A DNA stretch of 64,000 nt from Rhizophagus irregularis (lineage: Eukaryota > Glomeromycota > Glomeromycetes > Glomerales > Glomeraceae): contig NC_089454.1 of assembly GCF_026210795.1 (NCBI RefSeq), positions 2,480,001 through 2,544,000 on the forward strand. Reading direction: 5' to 3'. Shown piece by piece: positions 1-12,425 of this stretch (position 1 is the stretch's first letter; the number at the start of each line of letters is the position of its first letter). A model generated the notes under the pieces. That model was not told the origin of the DNA, made no database searches, and was given only the letters and a program-made list of their open reading frames with translations. The position numbers were made by a program, and so were the translations under genes.

Positions 1-85
1 ATCGTTTATTTATTTTATTAGATAGCCTAATTTTAGAATTTTATTGTAATATTTTAATTAACTATTCTTTTTTAAATATATTATA

Positions 86-997
86 CCCTGTCGATCCCGA
101 TTTTTATATTCCGTCTTTTTTCCGTAAAAGGCTCATATTTCCGGGATTATAGCTGTTTTCATATTATTCGGGATAAAGTAAAATTTTGAACCCATTATCC
201 GGTTCAGTATGTCGGATTGTCAGTTGTCACGTGAATCAAGTTACACTAACCTTTCTTTGGATTTTCGTCCTTAGATATGAATTTTGGAATAGGATTATTC
301 ATTACCCTGTAAAAAAAGTCAATCCGTTTTTTTTTTATTCCATCTTTTTTCCGTAAAAGGCTCATATTTCCGGAATTAATAACTTTATATCACGGAATTT
401 ATCGAATTATTTGCATTTTCCGTGAATGGATCCGTGGGCTCATTTTCACGGAGTTTTTACAGAAATAACGGAGAAAATTTTTTATAGGGATTTCTTGATC
501 ATCTACATCGATTTCTCCTTCTGATATAACTATCGTTTTGATTTCATATTTTGTTGATGCAGCTTTTGCATATGTTAGCTAAACTCTCAGGAACTTTAAG
601 TATAGTAGGTACATTAGCTTCAGTTAAACCATCATAATCTATTGCTTTCTTATATTTTATATATCCATTTTTTGCACAAGTTATACAAACTAAAACATAT
701 CGGACAAATATTAGGACTTTAAGGCATTTATATATACAGTATACAATATATATATTTGGAAAATAAATATGAAATTATGAATCAATGAATTATATCAACG
801 AGTTACGTTAAACTATTTTAACTATTATCGTTATGTAAATAAACAAACGTGAAATTTTGCTTTGTCCCGAATAATATTAAAACAAGCTTATATCCCGGAA
901 TTTATCGAATTATTTACATTATCCGTGAATGTGGTTCCGTGAAAGGCTCATTTTTATGGAGTTTTTACAGAAATAACGGATAAAATTTCTTATAGGG
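86..997. repeat. Nested foldback (MITE-like) elements with CCCTGT/TATAGGG ends
   Basis: An outer element appears to run from CCCTGTCGATCCCG at 86 to TATAGGG ending at 997. About 40 bases near 150-192 (ATATTATTCGGGATAAAG) recur inverted near 850-890. A second element is nested at 305-489, with ends CCCTGTAAAAAAA and TTTTTTATAGGG. The phrase CCGTAAAAGGCTCATATTTC occurs at 120 and 352, and ATCGAATTATTTRCATT near 405 and 906. There is no coding capacity, so these look like non-autonomous DNA transposons. The ends resemble those of the palindrome at 16995-17289. Exact limits are uncertain. Confidence 0.55.
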
Positions 998-2387
998 GCT
1001 AAGTTAGTAATTTTTAATTTTTTTATTAATTAAAGAACCGGACAGTTTTAATAAATCGGAATATTAAATATCATCGCTGGTGATTGACGCCCTACCAGAA
1101 TTAGGGTAGAATTTTGGGCAGAATTAGAAATACCGCCTGCCAACATTTGCGGTGATTTTTGACATTTCTAAAATTGGGGATAAGTATAATTTTTACAGTC
1201 TTAGGGTCCAAAATTCCTTCTAATTAAAGTATTATTTATAATATATATATATGTATGTATATAATTTTTAACTCTTTAAATTGATAATATAGTTTATTAG
1301 AAGATAAAAGTTTCGTTTCATGAATTTATTTTATTATGCACTTTGGATTCCATTATTTACTAATAACGTTCATAGTAATTTGCCAGGTAGAAAGATAAAC
1401 TGCACTGTACGATTCACAATGCTTCTGTGTATGTATATAATATATGAGTATTGTACTGTACGAAAAAAAAAACAAAAAAATTCGTACAGTACATCTTAAA
1501 ATTGGATCACATGATTTAAATAATATAATTTTTTAAAAAAAAATTTTCGCAAAATAATTTTATTTATTGAAAATTTGTTATATTAAATACACTGTTAAAC
1601 TAGTAATAAATTTATATTTTATATGGTGTTAAAATCATGAGTTTATTTTATGTTTTATTAAAAGATTAATAAATTCGAAGTCAAAAATTTTATTTTTAAC
1701 GTGACTAGCAGTAAACAACACAAAGAAGGTAATCTAATAATAAAAATAAAAAGAATTACAATGGTGAAAATGTACTGATAATAAAGGAATTAACAATAAA
1801 AATAAAATGAAAAAATAATGAAAAAATAATGAAAGAAATAAAAGGAAATAAAGTGAAATAAGAAAAAACAAAAGAAACAAAACAAAAAAAAAGGAAGTAA
1901 TAAAAAAAATTAGACAGAAAAATTTAAGATCTGCTGAAAGAAGAAAAGAAGAAATAAAATGATAGGATTAGTAATAATACAAAGGTGACACGTCTGAAAA
2001 AAAGATTATCTGGTCGTAATAGATAAACAAATAAATTTATAGTATACTCTAATTTGCCCACTTTTTACTATAAATAATTTACCAGTTCTTATACGTATTG
2101 CCAATTAATTAATATCACAGTTATTTTTAGCTTTGCTACGAAATCCTGACGATTAGGATCCCTGAATATTTAAAATTTATATCTTTATATGCAAAAAAAT
2201 TACACTTTATTTATGCAAGGAACTGAAATATATTTTTTCTAATTAATTTTCACGACATTAAATAAATAATGAAAAGATAATAAGTGTCGGGATAATGAGT
2301 GTCGATTTCAGATTATAATTTGTCAGGATTGTTATATTATAACGGGACAAATAACTAAAAATTTTCTTTACTGTATGGGATCCGTCC
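998..2387. other. Intergenic, no gene seen
   Basis: AT-rich DNA without a supportable reading frame. It holds a small inverted pair GTACTGTACG / CGTACAGTAC near 1450-1495 and a purine-rich, A-dominated stretch at about 1735-1965. Nothing else is recognised. Confidence 0.6.
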
Positions 2388-2513
2388 AAAATCCTGAAAC
2401 TCGAAATCCCGAAGGCACATTATCCCGATATCTAAATCCTGAAACGTCAAAATCCTGAATTGTCTAAATCCCGAATTATCAAAATCCCGAATTGTCATAA
2501 TCCTGAATTTTAT
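2388..2513. repeat. Degenerate 15-16 bp tandem repeat (AAATCCYGAA units)
   Basis: About eight consecutive units built on AAATCCTGAA or AAATCCCGAA, each followed by 4-6 variable bases (for example AAATCCCGAATTATC, AAATCCCGAATTGTC). The same words recur loosely at 2280-2340 and 2570-2590 (TCGGGATTATGA). This is a minisatellite-like block with no coding frame. Confidence 0.7.
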
Positions 2514-2606
2514 AACCCATAATACTGATTTTCTTTCTTTTATTAATAAATTTCAAGATTTTTCTTTTCGGTATTTTTCTTTTCGGGATTATGAAGTTTG
2601 TATAAG

Positions 2607-3175
2607 AACTTGCCGGCAGATCATGGAAGAATCGGAACTCAATTTGGAAGAAAAGAAAATTTTTAGCGACAAAGAGCTAATTAAACAGGTGATACTTACA
2701 TTATTTATAAAACTGTTGGCGAAATATGTGAGCCACCTCAGCGGGTAAACCTAGCGAGTGAGTGGGTGCCTTCCCTAAACTCAGCATATGGTATGGGGTA
2801 TAGGGTATCGATCACTGCTTTCATCTTGCCTTCTAATTGGTTGCGCCCATGTTGAGAGTGTATAGAATGACAAAAGGCGCTCCGGCAGGTATTGCCCTGG
2901 ATCCGTGTACCGCCTTTCCATCACCCTGCTAGAATTATTACTCCTATACAACAGTTTCATCAATTTTTTCAGTTTCTATTACTAATCAAATTTTACCATA
3001 GCTTCAGGATGAAAAAACAAACTGTTTCTAGTTAGAGATTAAGAATTCGCAAAAGTTAGAACTTATTAAAAGTCAGGTAAGGGGACTAAGTTACAAGTGT
3101 TTCGTTATGGAAATTTATTTATTTATAATGGCCTTTTTTCATTTAACAGGTCAAACTTAAACGGAAAGTTGATTT
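2607..3175 (+). pseudogene. Duplicated gene fragment, copy 1 (truncated)
   Basis: This segment repeats the sequence at 8047-8622 over its whole length with small indels. It covers the end of an exon (starting AACTTGCCGGCAGATCATGG), an intron containing a less AT-rich block (GTGAGCCACCTCAGCGGGT...), and the first bases of a following exon after the acceptor TTTAACAG at about 3142-3149. Relative to copy 2 it lacks about 23 bases of coding sequence near 2655. It breaks off exactly where the 2.35 kb repeat begins at 3176. The donor after ...GAGCTAATTAAACAG is still visible here. The product is unknown. Confidence 0.6.
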
Positions 3176-5522
3176 AATTAGTAAGAAAATCACCTCCAAG
3201 AATTGAACTTGGACACAGAAATTGTGGAACCAACGGTGATGGATTATTGTTGAGTTGATAAGTTATTAAGGAAAGAACTCAACAAAGGAACAAAATAAAG
3301 GGTATCACATGTGAAAAATGAAATCACATGAGATAGATCAAATGATCAAGAAAGGTAAATTTTACAAGACAAAGGACCTCTCTGACACCAATCAGCAATG
3401 CTTCATGGGCGATGCAAACGATCCCCTTGTAAAATTTATCTATCTAAGAATGGTCAAATGATCAAAAAAGGGTAAATTTTTACAAGACAAAGGATCTCTC
3501 TGACACCAATCAGCACAGTGCAATGCTTCATGGGCGATGCAAACGATCCCCTTATAAAAATTATCTATCTAAGAATGGCCAAGTATTCCCGAGTTGACCA
3601 AAGGGTAAAAATTACGTCTCCATGCTATATTTGGTAAGCAATGGACCTAGCTACGTAATATAAAATTATTTAATTAAATAATAATGTCTAAACTATTGGG
3701 AATTAAGGGTATTTTTTAAATTAACTATTAATTCAATGCTATGTTTGTAAAAAGAAAGTAAAGATAAAAGAAATAATATTGTAAAATGAGTAAACTCATA
3801 AAGAAAATCAAGAAAATAAAGAATAAAATCAAGAAATGAAAGAAAAATTGATAAAGTATAATATGAAAAATTTGAAATAAGAAAGGATTTAAAAAGAGAG
3901 AGATTTGATAGGAGGAGAAGAGAAAGATTTGAGAAAGAGAAATTTAGGAAAAGGTAAAAGAATATTTGAATTATATATTTTGTCAAAGTAAAGATTAAAA
4001 CAAGTATATTATTGAGAAGGTTTGTATATATAATTAAAAAAACAAAAAGAATGTATAAGTAAGTAATGAAAAATGGCAAGTATTGAAATGTAAATGGTCC
4101 AGTTTGGAGATGAGAAGGAAAGCATTTGTCAATAGGAATGTTATTAAAAGGAGTATTAATGAAATTTGGACACATTTGGAAAGACATTTTTGTATTATTA
4201 GATTTTAGAAGAAATTTAAAAATTTAAAGAAAATTTGTTGCTTGACTTGAAAGTAAATTTGAAAAAATTTGATTTGAAAATTTGTTGCTTGAAAAAGTTG
4301 AAAAAGTTGATTTGAAGTTTGAATTTTGATTTTTCTTTGAAAAAGTTTAAGGGTATATATATATTTTTAAAAACCTTTTGAATACCATAGTGACTAATAA
4401 TAAAATAGAGTAACTTATTATGATTCATAAAAAAAAAAATCTAGATTATGTATAAATCACATCTATTACATCAATTAATTTATAGTTATTTATCCTAAAC
4501 TAGTAATATGAGTTAGCTTAATGATATAATTGTGGATTATTTATTGGAATTTACTGTAATAAAATATAGGGTAAATTTTTCTGGAATTGTCTGTTATCTT
4601 ATAGGTCATTATCTATCTATAATCATGATTATAAAGAATTTTCATCTAGGAAATCTAGATCTCTAATTGTGACTCATCAACATTTATCTAAATTTGTTCA
4701 ACAAAATTTGGTATATATTAGGGATTTGAATATTGTGGGGCTTATACAACAATCGGTATTCATTTGGACAAAAAATTTCCAATAATATTCAATACATATC
4801 ATGATAAACATAATATAAAATAAATTATTGGTCAGTATATTAGGATCATGCTGATTTTGACGGACTGATTTTTTTTTGCTAATGGCTAAATAATTGACCA
4901 TCAGTTCTACAATTTTACAGTTTAGTATATTTCAATTTTTATAAAAATATTTCTAGTCTATAGTTTTTTCCCACTCTCAGCTGATATATTGTAATCTTAG
5001 TAAATAAATTTTCTGGGTGATAAAAAATTTGACTAAATCGGTAGATTGGCGATCACATCACGTGATCGCACACGTCTTAAAAAATTCTTCGTAGGTTTTG
5101 TAGGTTAAATGACTCAAATAAGTTAATATTTGTTTTATGGGAATAGTTTTATTTTATTGAATATTTGCTGCAGATTTTTATGAAATTATAATTTTTATAT
5201 TGCAGTGTAGTGTATGAAAAATAGAATAGTTTTACTCGATTCTATAAAGACCAAACTTTTTTTTTATAGATCTAAGTGATATACAGCATGGTACAAACTC
5301 GTGACGAAACTGAGATTTAAAAAACAATTACAATATGATCGGATTGAATAACACGCCAAGAAATCTATTTTTTTAATTTTACAAAATATTTTTTTTTTTT
5401 TTTTGCAACACAAAAAAGCGAAGTATCAAAATCTTATAGGTTCTCTATGACAGTTTATTAATAACTTTATTTTTTTTGGAATGTTAATTTTGGAAATCCA
5501 ATGCATATTAGTGTTTTTGAAT
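3176..5522 (-). mobile_element. 2.35 kb dispersed repeat, copy A
   Basis: First of three near-identical copies in this window (others at about 13352-15702, inverted, and 42824-45248). The right limit is set by divergence from copy C after GTGTTTTTGAAT, the left by AATTAGTAAGAAAATCACC. Common features are hairpins and a tRNA-like arm at one end, an internal tandem duplication of about 115 bp (3350-3582 here), a 164-codon hydrophobic frame on the minus strand, and a less conserved tail with poly-A/T runs. Copy A lacks two segments of roughly 60 bp near 4560 and 4595 that copies B and C carry. No transposase or reverse transcriptase frame is visible, so it is probably non-autonomous. Confidence 0.75.
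3693..4187 (-). CDS. Hypothetical 164-aa hydrophobic protein inside repeat copy A
   Basis: The open frame runs ATG to stop without introns. The N terminus is MSFQMCPNFINTPFNN. The rest is almost entirely Phe, Leu, Ile, Ser and Tyr, giving several possible membrane-spanning stretches (roughly residues 35-60, 60-85, 90-120 and 125-150). The same frame is open in the other two repeat copies (164 and 162 codons). Copies A and B differ at only three bases across the frame, and all three change the amino acid, so purifying selection is not visible. A T-rich strand naturally yields Phe/Leu-rich frames, so this may be an artefact of composition. I recognise no family. Confidence 0.25.
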   Translation of the reverse strand: MSFQMCPNFINTPFNNIPIDKCFPSHLQTGPFTFQYLPFFITYLYILFVFLIIYTNLLNNILVLIFTLTKYIIQIFFYLFLNFSFSNLSLLLLSNLSLFKSFLISNFSYYTLSIFLSFLDFILYFLDFLYEFTHFTILFLLSLLSFYKHSIELIVNLKNTLNSQ

Positions 5523-6172
5523 CAATTTTTGTGCAAAAAGCCAAATGAAGTATGGGCTTTTAGTATCAATCTTATCAAAAAAAAAAAATCTAGACATCAT
5601 TAAGAAATTTTTGAAACTATGACTCAGAATATTGTTGATTGGATAAATATTTTCAAAGATGTTTAGTGATTTTAATAGGTATGCATAAATTAAATATATA
5701 TAATATAAACGAAGTTTATAATAAAGTATATAAAATTGTAATACAATGATTGTTTATATTATAATAATGAGCCATCTTTTGTGCAAATTTAGCCAAACAA
5801 AAAAACCAAATTGTATTTCGCAAGAAATATCACATTCATTTATTAAATAAGAAATTAATGTATGTCTCAAAAAAAAATTCATTTTTTGTGTGTATCTTCT
5901 CTTTTCTTAGATTTCTCTTTCCACGTCTTCTCTTTCGTGTCTTCTCTTTTCTCTCTTTTCTTTAAGTATTCTCTTTTCGGTCAGTTGTGTCTTCTCTTTT
6001 ATTTAGGTTTTCTCTTTTCTTAAGTTTTAAGAAAAAATACAAATTTAGTTATACCATCACTGTCAGATGTTACAAAACCAAACAAATTCAATAGAACATT
6101 TTCTAACTACATTATGTATTTATCCCAATAAAGAATATTTGAATCTGAGATTCAACGTTGTGAAATATCCTT
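5523..6172. other. Intergenic with TCTTCTCTTTT pyrimidine-rich repeat
   Basis: Between about 5887 and 6025 the plus strand is a run of degenerate CTTCTCTTTT-type units (TCTTCTCTTTT, TTTCTCTCTTTTC, TCTTCTCTTTTATTTAGG), a low-complexity polypyrimidine tract. The remainder is AT-rich with no recognised gene. Confidence 0.6.
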
Positions 6173-6272
6173 AACAAGACAAGGTAGAATCACATAACGG
6201 CCATAACTCTGATAATCTTCTCAACAAGACAAGGTGGAATCGCATAACGGCTATATCTCTGATAATTTGAAG
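6173..6272. repeat. 50 bp tandem duplication
   Basis: Two adjacent copies of a 50 bp unit, each beginning AACAAGACAAGGT and containing ATAACGGC and CTCTGATAAT. They start at 6173 and 6223 and differ by a few substitutions. There is no supported gene around it. An open frame of 97 codons from 6234 crosses the second copy but has no recognisable product. Confidence 0.75.
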
Positions 6273-7250
6273 ATTGTACCCGCCTTTTTGTCAACCCTTC
6301 TACCCAAGATCCCTTTTATTGTTATGGGTTACCTAAAGGTGCAGCAACATCATTCTTCTACTTGTACAGTTAGTTATAACTTTCATACTCATTTTATACT
6401 CATGTTTCAATTTATCATTGTTACTGACATCTATTCTTTATTTGTTAGTCCAAAAGCTATAATTAGTCAAAACTGCAAGATTGCCGCAAAATTCAGTGAT
6501 TTTATTTTGAAAATAAACAAATTCTGAGTTTAAATTATTAATTATATCAGATACGTTATAAAAGGACTCTCGGGTTTGAACTCGCGTGATATATAATTAT
6601 TAATTAAATTATCTTAATGAGAACTATAATATCTATTTGTATAAACTTTTACACAAACCAAGTTTAGGTTGAAAGTCATATACCTGAATATATAAAGAGT
6701 AGAGCAAAGAGATTTTGGTCATCAAAACGATGATCCCAGACAAAATATATCGATTTTTTTTATGAATCTGGATATTTCAAGAGGTATTTACGATATTTTA
6801 CTTGATAATTTTTTTAAATTTTATTAATAATAAAGAGTTCTTCCAAAAACACCAATATTATTTTTCTTGTTCTTGGATGATTTTTTATTACAGTACTGGA
6901 TGGCTTTTTTGTTACAGTATTTATTTTTATTTTTGTTTTTAAATCCACCACAGTACGCTTTTTTGTTACAGTACAATACTACAATACTCTGATTTACATT
7001 CAATGAAAACATCATGAGGTTTGCGATTAAAATTTGTTTGAATATCTTACCTCAGCTGGTACTGCTAACCTTCAAGTATTCGTAAAGTACTAAACATTAA
7101 ATTCCGGTAATACCGCAATCTTAGGTTTTCTCTTTATTAGGACTCCTTTAGGACTCTTTTTTTTTCTTTATTTCTCTTTGAACCCCTCTTATTTTAGGTA
7201 TATATGTGGATGGTGTGGGTATGTGTGGTATATGTTTTGTTTGCCCCTTG

Positions 7251-7402
7251 CTCTTTTCCCTTCCCATCTCTCTTTCATTCTTTCCCTTTCCCTTTCCGTT
7301 TCCTTTCCATCTCTCGTCCTTCCCCTTCCCCTTTCCTCTTCGTTCTTCCTTTTCCCTTTCCCTTCCCCCTGATCAATGTTGCTGCACCTCAACGTTGATC
7401 AG
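7251..7402. repeat. 120 bp C/T-only tract followed by a hairpin
   Basis: From about 7251 to 7370 the plus strand is almost pure pyrimidine (CCCTTTCC, TTCCCCTTCC units), a sequence type able to form triplex DNA. It ends in an inverted repeat at 7369-7402: CTGATCAATGTT, a 10-base loop, then AACGTTGATCAG (11 of 12 bases pair). The long frames on both strands here are products of the low complexity. Confidence 0.7.
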
Positions 7403-7550
7403 ATGGCAACAAGTTTTTTAAAGACTTGGCTAAGTCAGCAACAAAATTATTTCTAAGAAATAATCATTTTTTTTATAATAGTTTCTCAAGTTTCGATTCT
7501 AACATTTGAATTGATTTTATGTTTCGTGGTGCAGCAATGTTTTGTGATTT

Positions 7551-7738
7551 ACCCATACAAAAATGTCACGAAAAAATCACGGGACTGTTTTTTGTCACAT
7601 GCGTCACACCCTTCCTTGTTTCCATTTTTCATAAGTATTTGGGGGACAATTTTTTTGAGGCGTGAAATCCTATTTGTCACACATTATTTGTCAAATAGTT
7701 AATTTATTAATGGCCGTTTCGTGACATTTTTGTAGGGT
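7551..7738. mobile_element. MITE-like element, ACCC...CAAAAATGTCACG ends
   Basis: Terminal inverted repeats: left ACCCATACAAAAATGTCACG, right ending CGTGACATTTTTGTAGGGT. The element is 188 bp with no coding capacity. TA is present on both sides if the ends are taken as CCC/GGG, compatible with a TA target duplication. One end of the element at 18051-18179 carries nearly the same sequence (CAAAAATGTCACGAAAAAAT). Confidence 0.7.
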
Positions 7739-7944
7739 ACTCTGGGGTAGTCATATAGCTATGACTGCGTATGAAACTTTGGGTATGTGGTAAATAGTGA
7801 AATTCATTTCGAATTTCTCAATCGATTTCCTTAATAAATATACCCAAATTTTTTTTGATCGTTAACATAACAAAATGTCTTTCACTAATGCGGTAGTTTC
7901 AATAGTTTTAGCATCACATATATGAGCCATGGCCTGACTTTAAA

Positions 7945-8739
7945 ATGTACTTTCTGTTAAAAGCTAAAGTTTCATATTTGAAAACGTGCCAGGGAAAAGG
8001 TTCTTATAATAAATTCTTAATCAACAACAAGTTATTAATCGTATCAGAACTTACCGGTAGACCATGGAAGAATCAGAACTCAATTTGGAAGAAAAGATTC
8101 ATTACTGCCACGGAGAAAATTGTTAGCGACAAAGAGCTAATTAAAGATTATTTATAAAACTATTGCGAAAGATGTGAGCCACCTCAGCGGGTATCGACCC
8201 GTAAACCTAGCGAGTGGGTGCCTTCCCTAAACTCAGCATATGGTATAGGGTATAGGGTATCGATCACTGGCTTTCACATTGCATTCTAATTGGTTTCTCC
8301 CATGTTGAGAGTGTATAGAATGACAAAGGGAGCTCCGGCAGGTGTTGCCCTGGATCGTGTACCGCCTTTCCATCATCCTGCTAGAATTATTACTCCTATA
8401 CAACAGTTTCGTCAGTTTCTATTACTAATCAAATTTTACCATAGCTTCAGGACGAAAAAACAAACTGTTTCTAGTTAGAGATTGAGAATTCGCAAAAGCT
8501 AGAACTTATTAAAGCAAGTCAGGTAAGGGGACTAAGTCGCAAGTGTTTCATTATGGAAATTTATTTATTTATAACAGCCCTTTTTTATTTAACAGGTCAA
8601 ACTTAAACGGAAAGTTGATTTACAATCGGTTAAAATTTTCGATAGGCCAACTTCTCAACAGGGGAGACAGATCTTTATGGTCCCTCTCAAAAGAAATGAC
8701 GCTGTGATAATGAACATGTTATTCACTAGTATAAGTTAA
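7945..8739 (+). pseudogene. Duplicated gene fragment, copy 2 (unknown protein)
   Basis: An open frame at 7945-8157 encodes a basic peptide with SELTGRPWKNQNSIWKK and TATEKIVSDKELIK. It is followed by an intron-like stretch and, after the acceptor ATTTAACAG at 8595, by an exon at 8596-8739 in an open frame (VKLKRKVDLQSVKIFDRP... ending MNMLFTSIS, stop). The first half and the intron recur at 2607-3175, where the donor CAG/GTGATA is intact. Here the donor region has changed (AATTAAAGATTATT), so this copy is probably not spliced normally. The protein family is not recognised. It could also be a short functional gene with an altered splice site. Confidence 0.4.
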
Positions 8740-9287
8740 TAAAGAATCGCAAAATCATTATAGACAAGGCCTTTAATAAATATGAGTTTAATGTCACTAT
8801 ATATAATACACTTATCCATACTAATATATTTCTCCTTAACAATTTATAAATATATTCTTTCGATAGCAAGTAACGAGATAATGAAAATCATATAACGTAA
8901 GCAAAGCATGTGACTTTACGCTTCTTTCTAATGTTAATATGATGGTTAATTTTTATCTAGACTAAGGTTGTTAAATTGCTTCAAAAAAAGCATATTAAAC
9001 TGAATTTGAGCACAAAACTTCAACTTTTAAAAATGTGTTCTGAGACGTGCTTCAAGTTTGTTCAGGATTTTTTCAGTATTAAACTCATTTTACACGCACA
9101 TTTATTATTATACCTTTCATCCATTTTATAAAAACTAAGTAATTTATATGTGATAATAATTAAATAACTTCAAACTATGTATGCTCATTAAATTATTCAA
9201 TATTTCTATACACGAGTTTAACATGTTTTCCTATTTAAAATTAAAAATAAATATATTTGAATAAAATTAATAATTATAAATAAATAA
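8740..9287. other. Intergenic, downstream of the kinase gene
   Basis: AT-rich DNA with no supported frame or repeat, lying beyond the 3' end of the minus-strand kinase gene. Confidence 0.5.
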
Positions 9288-11674
9288 TCATTTACCGTTA
9301 TCATTATTAGTTTCTTCTATATTTAATTCTTCAATATTTCGCTTCCCTAAAGAAGTTACAGGTACACTTAAGGACTTACTAGTATAACTTACACAATTAA
9401 ATTATTATAAATAATTAATAATATTGAATTTATTCCAAAAAAAATTTTTTTTAAACTTTAAATACCTTTCAACGTCTATATCAAATCCTTGTTCTTCTGA
9501 AATGTAATTATAACCTAAAAAATTTTAATGTATTTGGTTAACATTTAAGTTACCACGATTAATTTTTAGATTTTTACTAAGACAATACCTTGTGATGAAT
9601 TCGATGAACATTTAGAAATGAAAAAGCTTAGTGGTCTACTTGTATAAATAGCTCTTGGATGTGGTTTTTTAGCAAACTCAGGACCAAGCTTTTGTGATTC
9701 TATTAACTCTCTTCTTTTTAATTCAGCTTTATTAAATATATCGTTATGCTTATTTCTGAAAGACCAACTACCAAAAGTATTCCGAATCTTTTTTGCTGAT
9801 GGTCTTTTTTTGGGATCAGGATCCCAACAACTTTTCATTAAATTTGCATAACATTCAGGTGTATCTTCTGTAATTTCAGGTCGTTCTCCATCAAAGATTT
9901 TAAAAATCAGATTGATATCATGTTCAACATTGGCAAAAGGTTTACAACCTGTTGTGAGTTCCCACATAATCATACCCATACCATAAACATCTGATTCTTT
10001 AGAAAATGAAGATCCTTTAAATATTTCTGGTGCAATATAAGGTATTACTCCATATATTTCATTATTCGATGATGTATTATTTGTGGGTTGTGATAATCCT
10101 AGGTCTCCAATTAACCATTGATGTCTTTCTTTATATTTTTCTTGTATTGAATTATTGTGAAATAAATCATATAATATGTTTCCACTATGAAAATCTCGAT
10201 GTATATAATCAGCTTTATGAATAGTTTCAAGTCTAAAATAAAATGAAATAAATGAATTAGAAATTAGATAATAAGTATTATAAAATATTTGTTAATATAA
10301 ATACCCTTCTGAAATTTGCCATAAAATAATTAATTTTTCTTTATTCCACGTAATATTTGCAAAACTTTTTTGCAACCATTTATGTAAATCTCCTCCTGAT
10401 GCATATTGCATAATTAACATATATTCACCTAATTTAGGATCTTTTGTAACGCCATGAACTCTAATAATATGATGTCTAATTTCATAACAATATTGATTTG
10501 ATTTTAACTAAAAAAAAAAAATTTCAATAAACAAGGGCTAAATTAAATTAATTTTTATAAAATAAATAAATACAAAGATTTGTAATACCTCATTTAAAAA
10601 ATATCTGCTAGTTTTTTGAGAATTTTTGAATTTTTTTAAAATGATACTTTTTTGAGCCCAAGTTGCAAGATATATGACTCCAAATCCTCCTCTTGCTATT
10701 TCTTTTACATTTGTAAACTGAGAATATGGTATCCATTCCACTAACTTTTCAGATGTGTCCAATGATCGAGTAACTTTGTAATTTTGACACATAAAACGTA
10801 TAATTGAATCTATTTCTGATGGAACAAAATTTTTGTCAATAATTTTTATTTTGTCTGTAAATTCTTCTGGTTTAAAATTATGATGAATGTTAGAGAATAA
10901 ATCAAAGAGAAATTCATCTAATTCATCATTTCCACTAAAAATATTCACAAAAGATACTCTTTTACATTTTTTACATTGAGATTGAACTGTTAATCCAAAA
11001 ATAATATTTGTTGTTAAACAATATCTACATCCAATATGAAATATAAGACAAATCTTACAATATTTCTGGCAGTCTGATGTAATAGTTAAATCTAAATTAC
11101 ATACATTACAATGAGATATATTATGCCACCATGGTAAATAAATAATTGGAATAGATTTTTTAATTAAGGGTGATTCTATATATTCAGAAGAAATTAGATA
11201 ACAATCTGTACACAATTTGATTCCCTTCATGACAGAAATATCATTTTCTTGATATAATGATTTTTTACACAGTTTACAATATTCTTCATTTCCGACCACA
11301 CTATTATGTAAATTTAAATCTTTAAAAGAAAGGGAATCAAACATTTGTTTGAAGCAGAATACTTTCAAACGATTTTTGCAACATTTTTGAATAACTTGTG
11401 GTTCTTTTATCCTAATTTCATGTTCACTACATTCTAAGTCCATTGTATAATACGCATCCAAGTGCATATTATTATCTTTTATATTGATAAGATAACATAA
11501 ACAATTTTTGAAATGTATTTGCTCAATAGAAAGAGGCGCAATAATGTAGTATTCTCCACAAAAAATGCAATAATCATTTTTATAATTATCAAAAGAAATA
11601 AAATTTATTGGTATTGGACTAGATTTTAATTTTGGAGTTGGGTCAAAATCATTTGATATCTTTACAAGATCCAT
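9288..11674 (-). CDS. Protein kinase (TKL-like) with Cys-rich N-terminal half, 5 exons
   Basis: Exons in coding order: 11674-10589, 10507-10305, 10232-9589, 9514-9466, 9378-9288. All introns are GT-AG, the phases fit, and the protein has 690 residues. Residues 1-270 hold many CxxC pairs (CIFC, CKLC, CTDC, CNVC, CKIC, CRYC, CKKC), which suggests zinc binding. The kinase domain spans about 320-590: Gly-rich loop ARGGFG at 327-332, presumed ATP lysine K347, catalytic loop HRDFHSGN from 441, DLG in place of DFG at 473-475, APE at 497-499, and a subdomain XI-like CWDPDPKKRPS. The tail ends SKSLSVPVTSLGKRNIEEL. All catalytic residues are present, so it is probably active on Ser/Thr or Tyr. Glomeromycotan fungi carry very many such kinases, thought to act in signalling. 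The substrate is unknown. Two related pseudogenes lie at 29.6 and 38.5 kb. Confidence 0.9.
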
Positions 11675-12425
11675 TTTATGCTATAATAAAATGTAATAAG
11701 AAAAATTACGACATGATATTTATAATTTTTTGATTATTGGTACGTTATGATCAATCTGTTGATCAATTGAATTAAGAATTCTTAACAGAATTCCACACAG
11801 AAAGACAACTTTGAAAAGAATGTGAAATCTGCATCTCAGAATTACGTAATGCTGCTGGAAAATCTACACATTATTTGGCTCCATTATAAACTATAAACGA
11901 TTATTAGAAGATAACACCCACTATTATAGAGTTAAGTTATTAGGCACGGAGTATTCAATATGGAGGTGGGTGTTGAATGATTGGCTGTCATTGTGCCACG
12001 TACGGTTATATCCCTGGTAGCTTACGTGATCATGATAAATTAATCAATTTTGCCGGATATCATTTATTTCCGGCGATAAATGGTATAAAACGGATTGACG
12101 GTACACAATTTTATAAGAGGAAAAGGCCACCTATAAGAATATTCTCATTATATTCCGAGACTGCTATTTGATAAGCAAAAATTCAAGTCTTTATAAATTT
12201 TGAAAATATGTTATATTTATGGAAAATATGGTATATATAACATTGACAATGATATCACAAACGTAAAAAATTTAATTGTTTGATTGTCATCAGAGAAAAA
12301 TTTTTATAACATTATTTATTTTATTTTAACAATTAATTTTATTTATTTTATTTTTAATCAACTTTTTATTACTAAAAATGTTTCAATTTCTTTAATATTA
12401 AAATAATTATGATTATAATTTATAT
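11675..12425. other. Intergenic upstream of the kinase gene
   Basis: The presumed promoter of the kinase gene lies at its left edge (11675-11950), with no element I can name. The rest is AT-rich. A 64-codon frame at 11977-12171 has no recognisable product. Confidence 0.45.

Noticed and set aside
6555-6585. GAGTTCAAACCCGAGAG-like sequence (minus strand), resembling a tRNA B box
   Set aside because: No 5 bp T-stem around a 7-base loop and no acceptor or anticodon arms can be folded.
7178-7421. Four overlapping frames on both strands
   Set aside because: All fall in the low-complexity pyrimidine tract; compositional artefacts.
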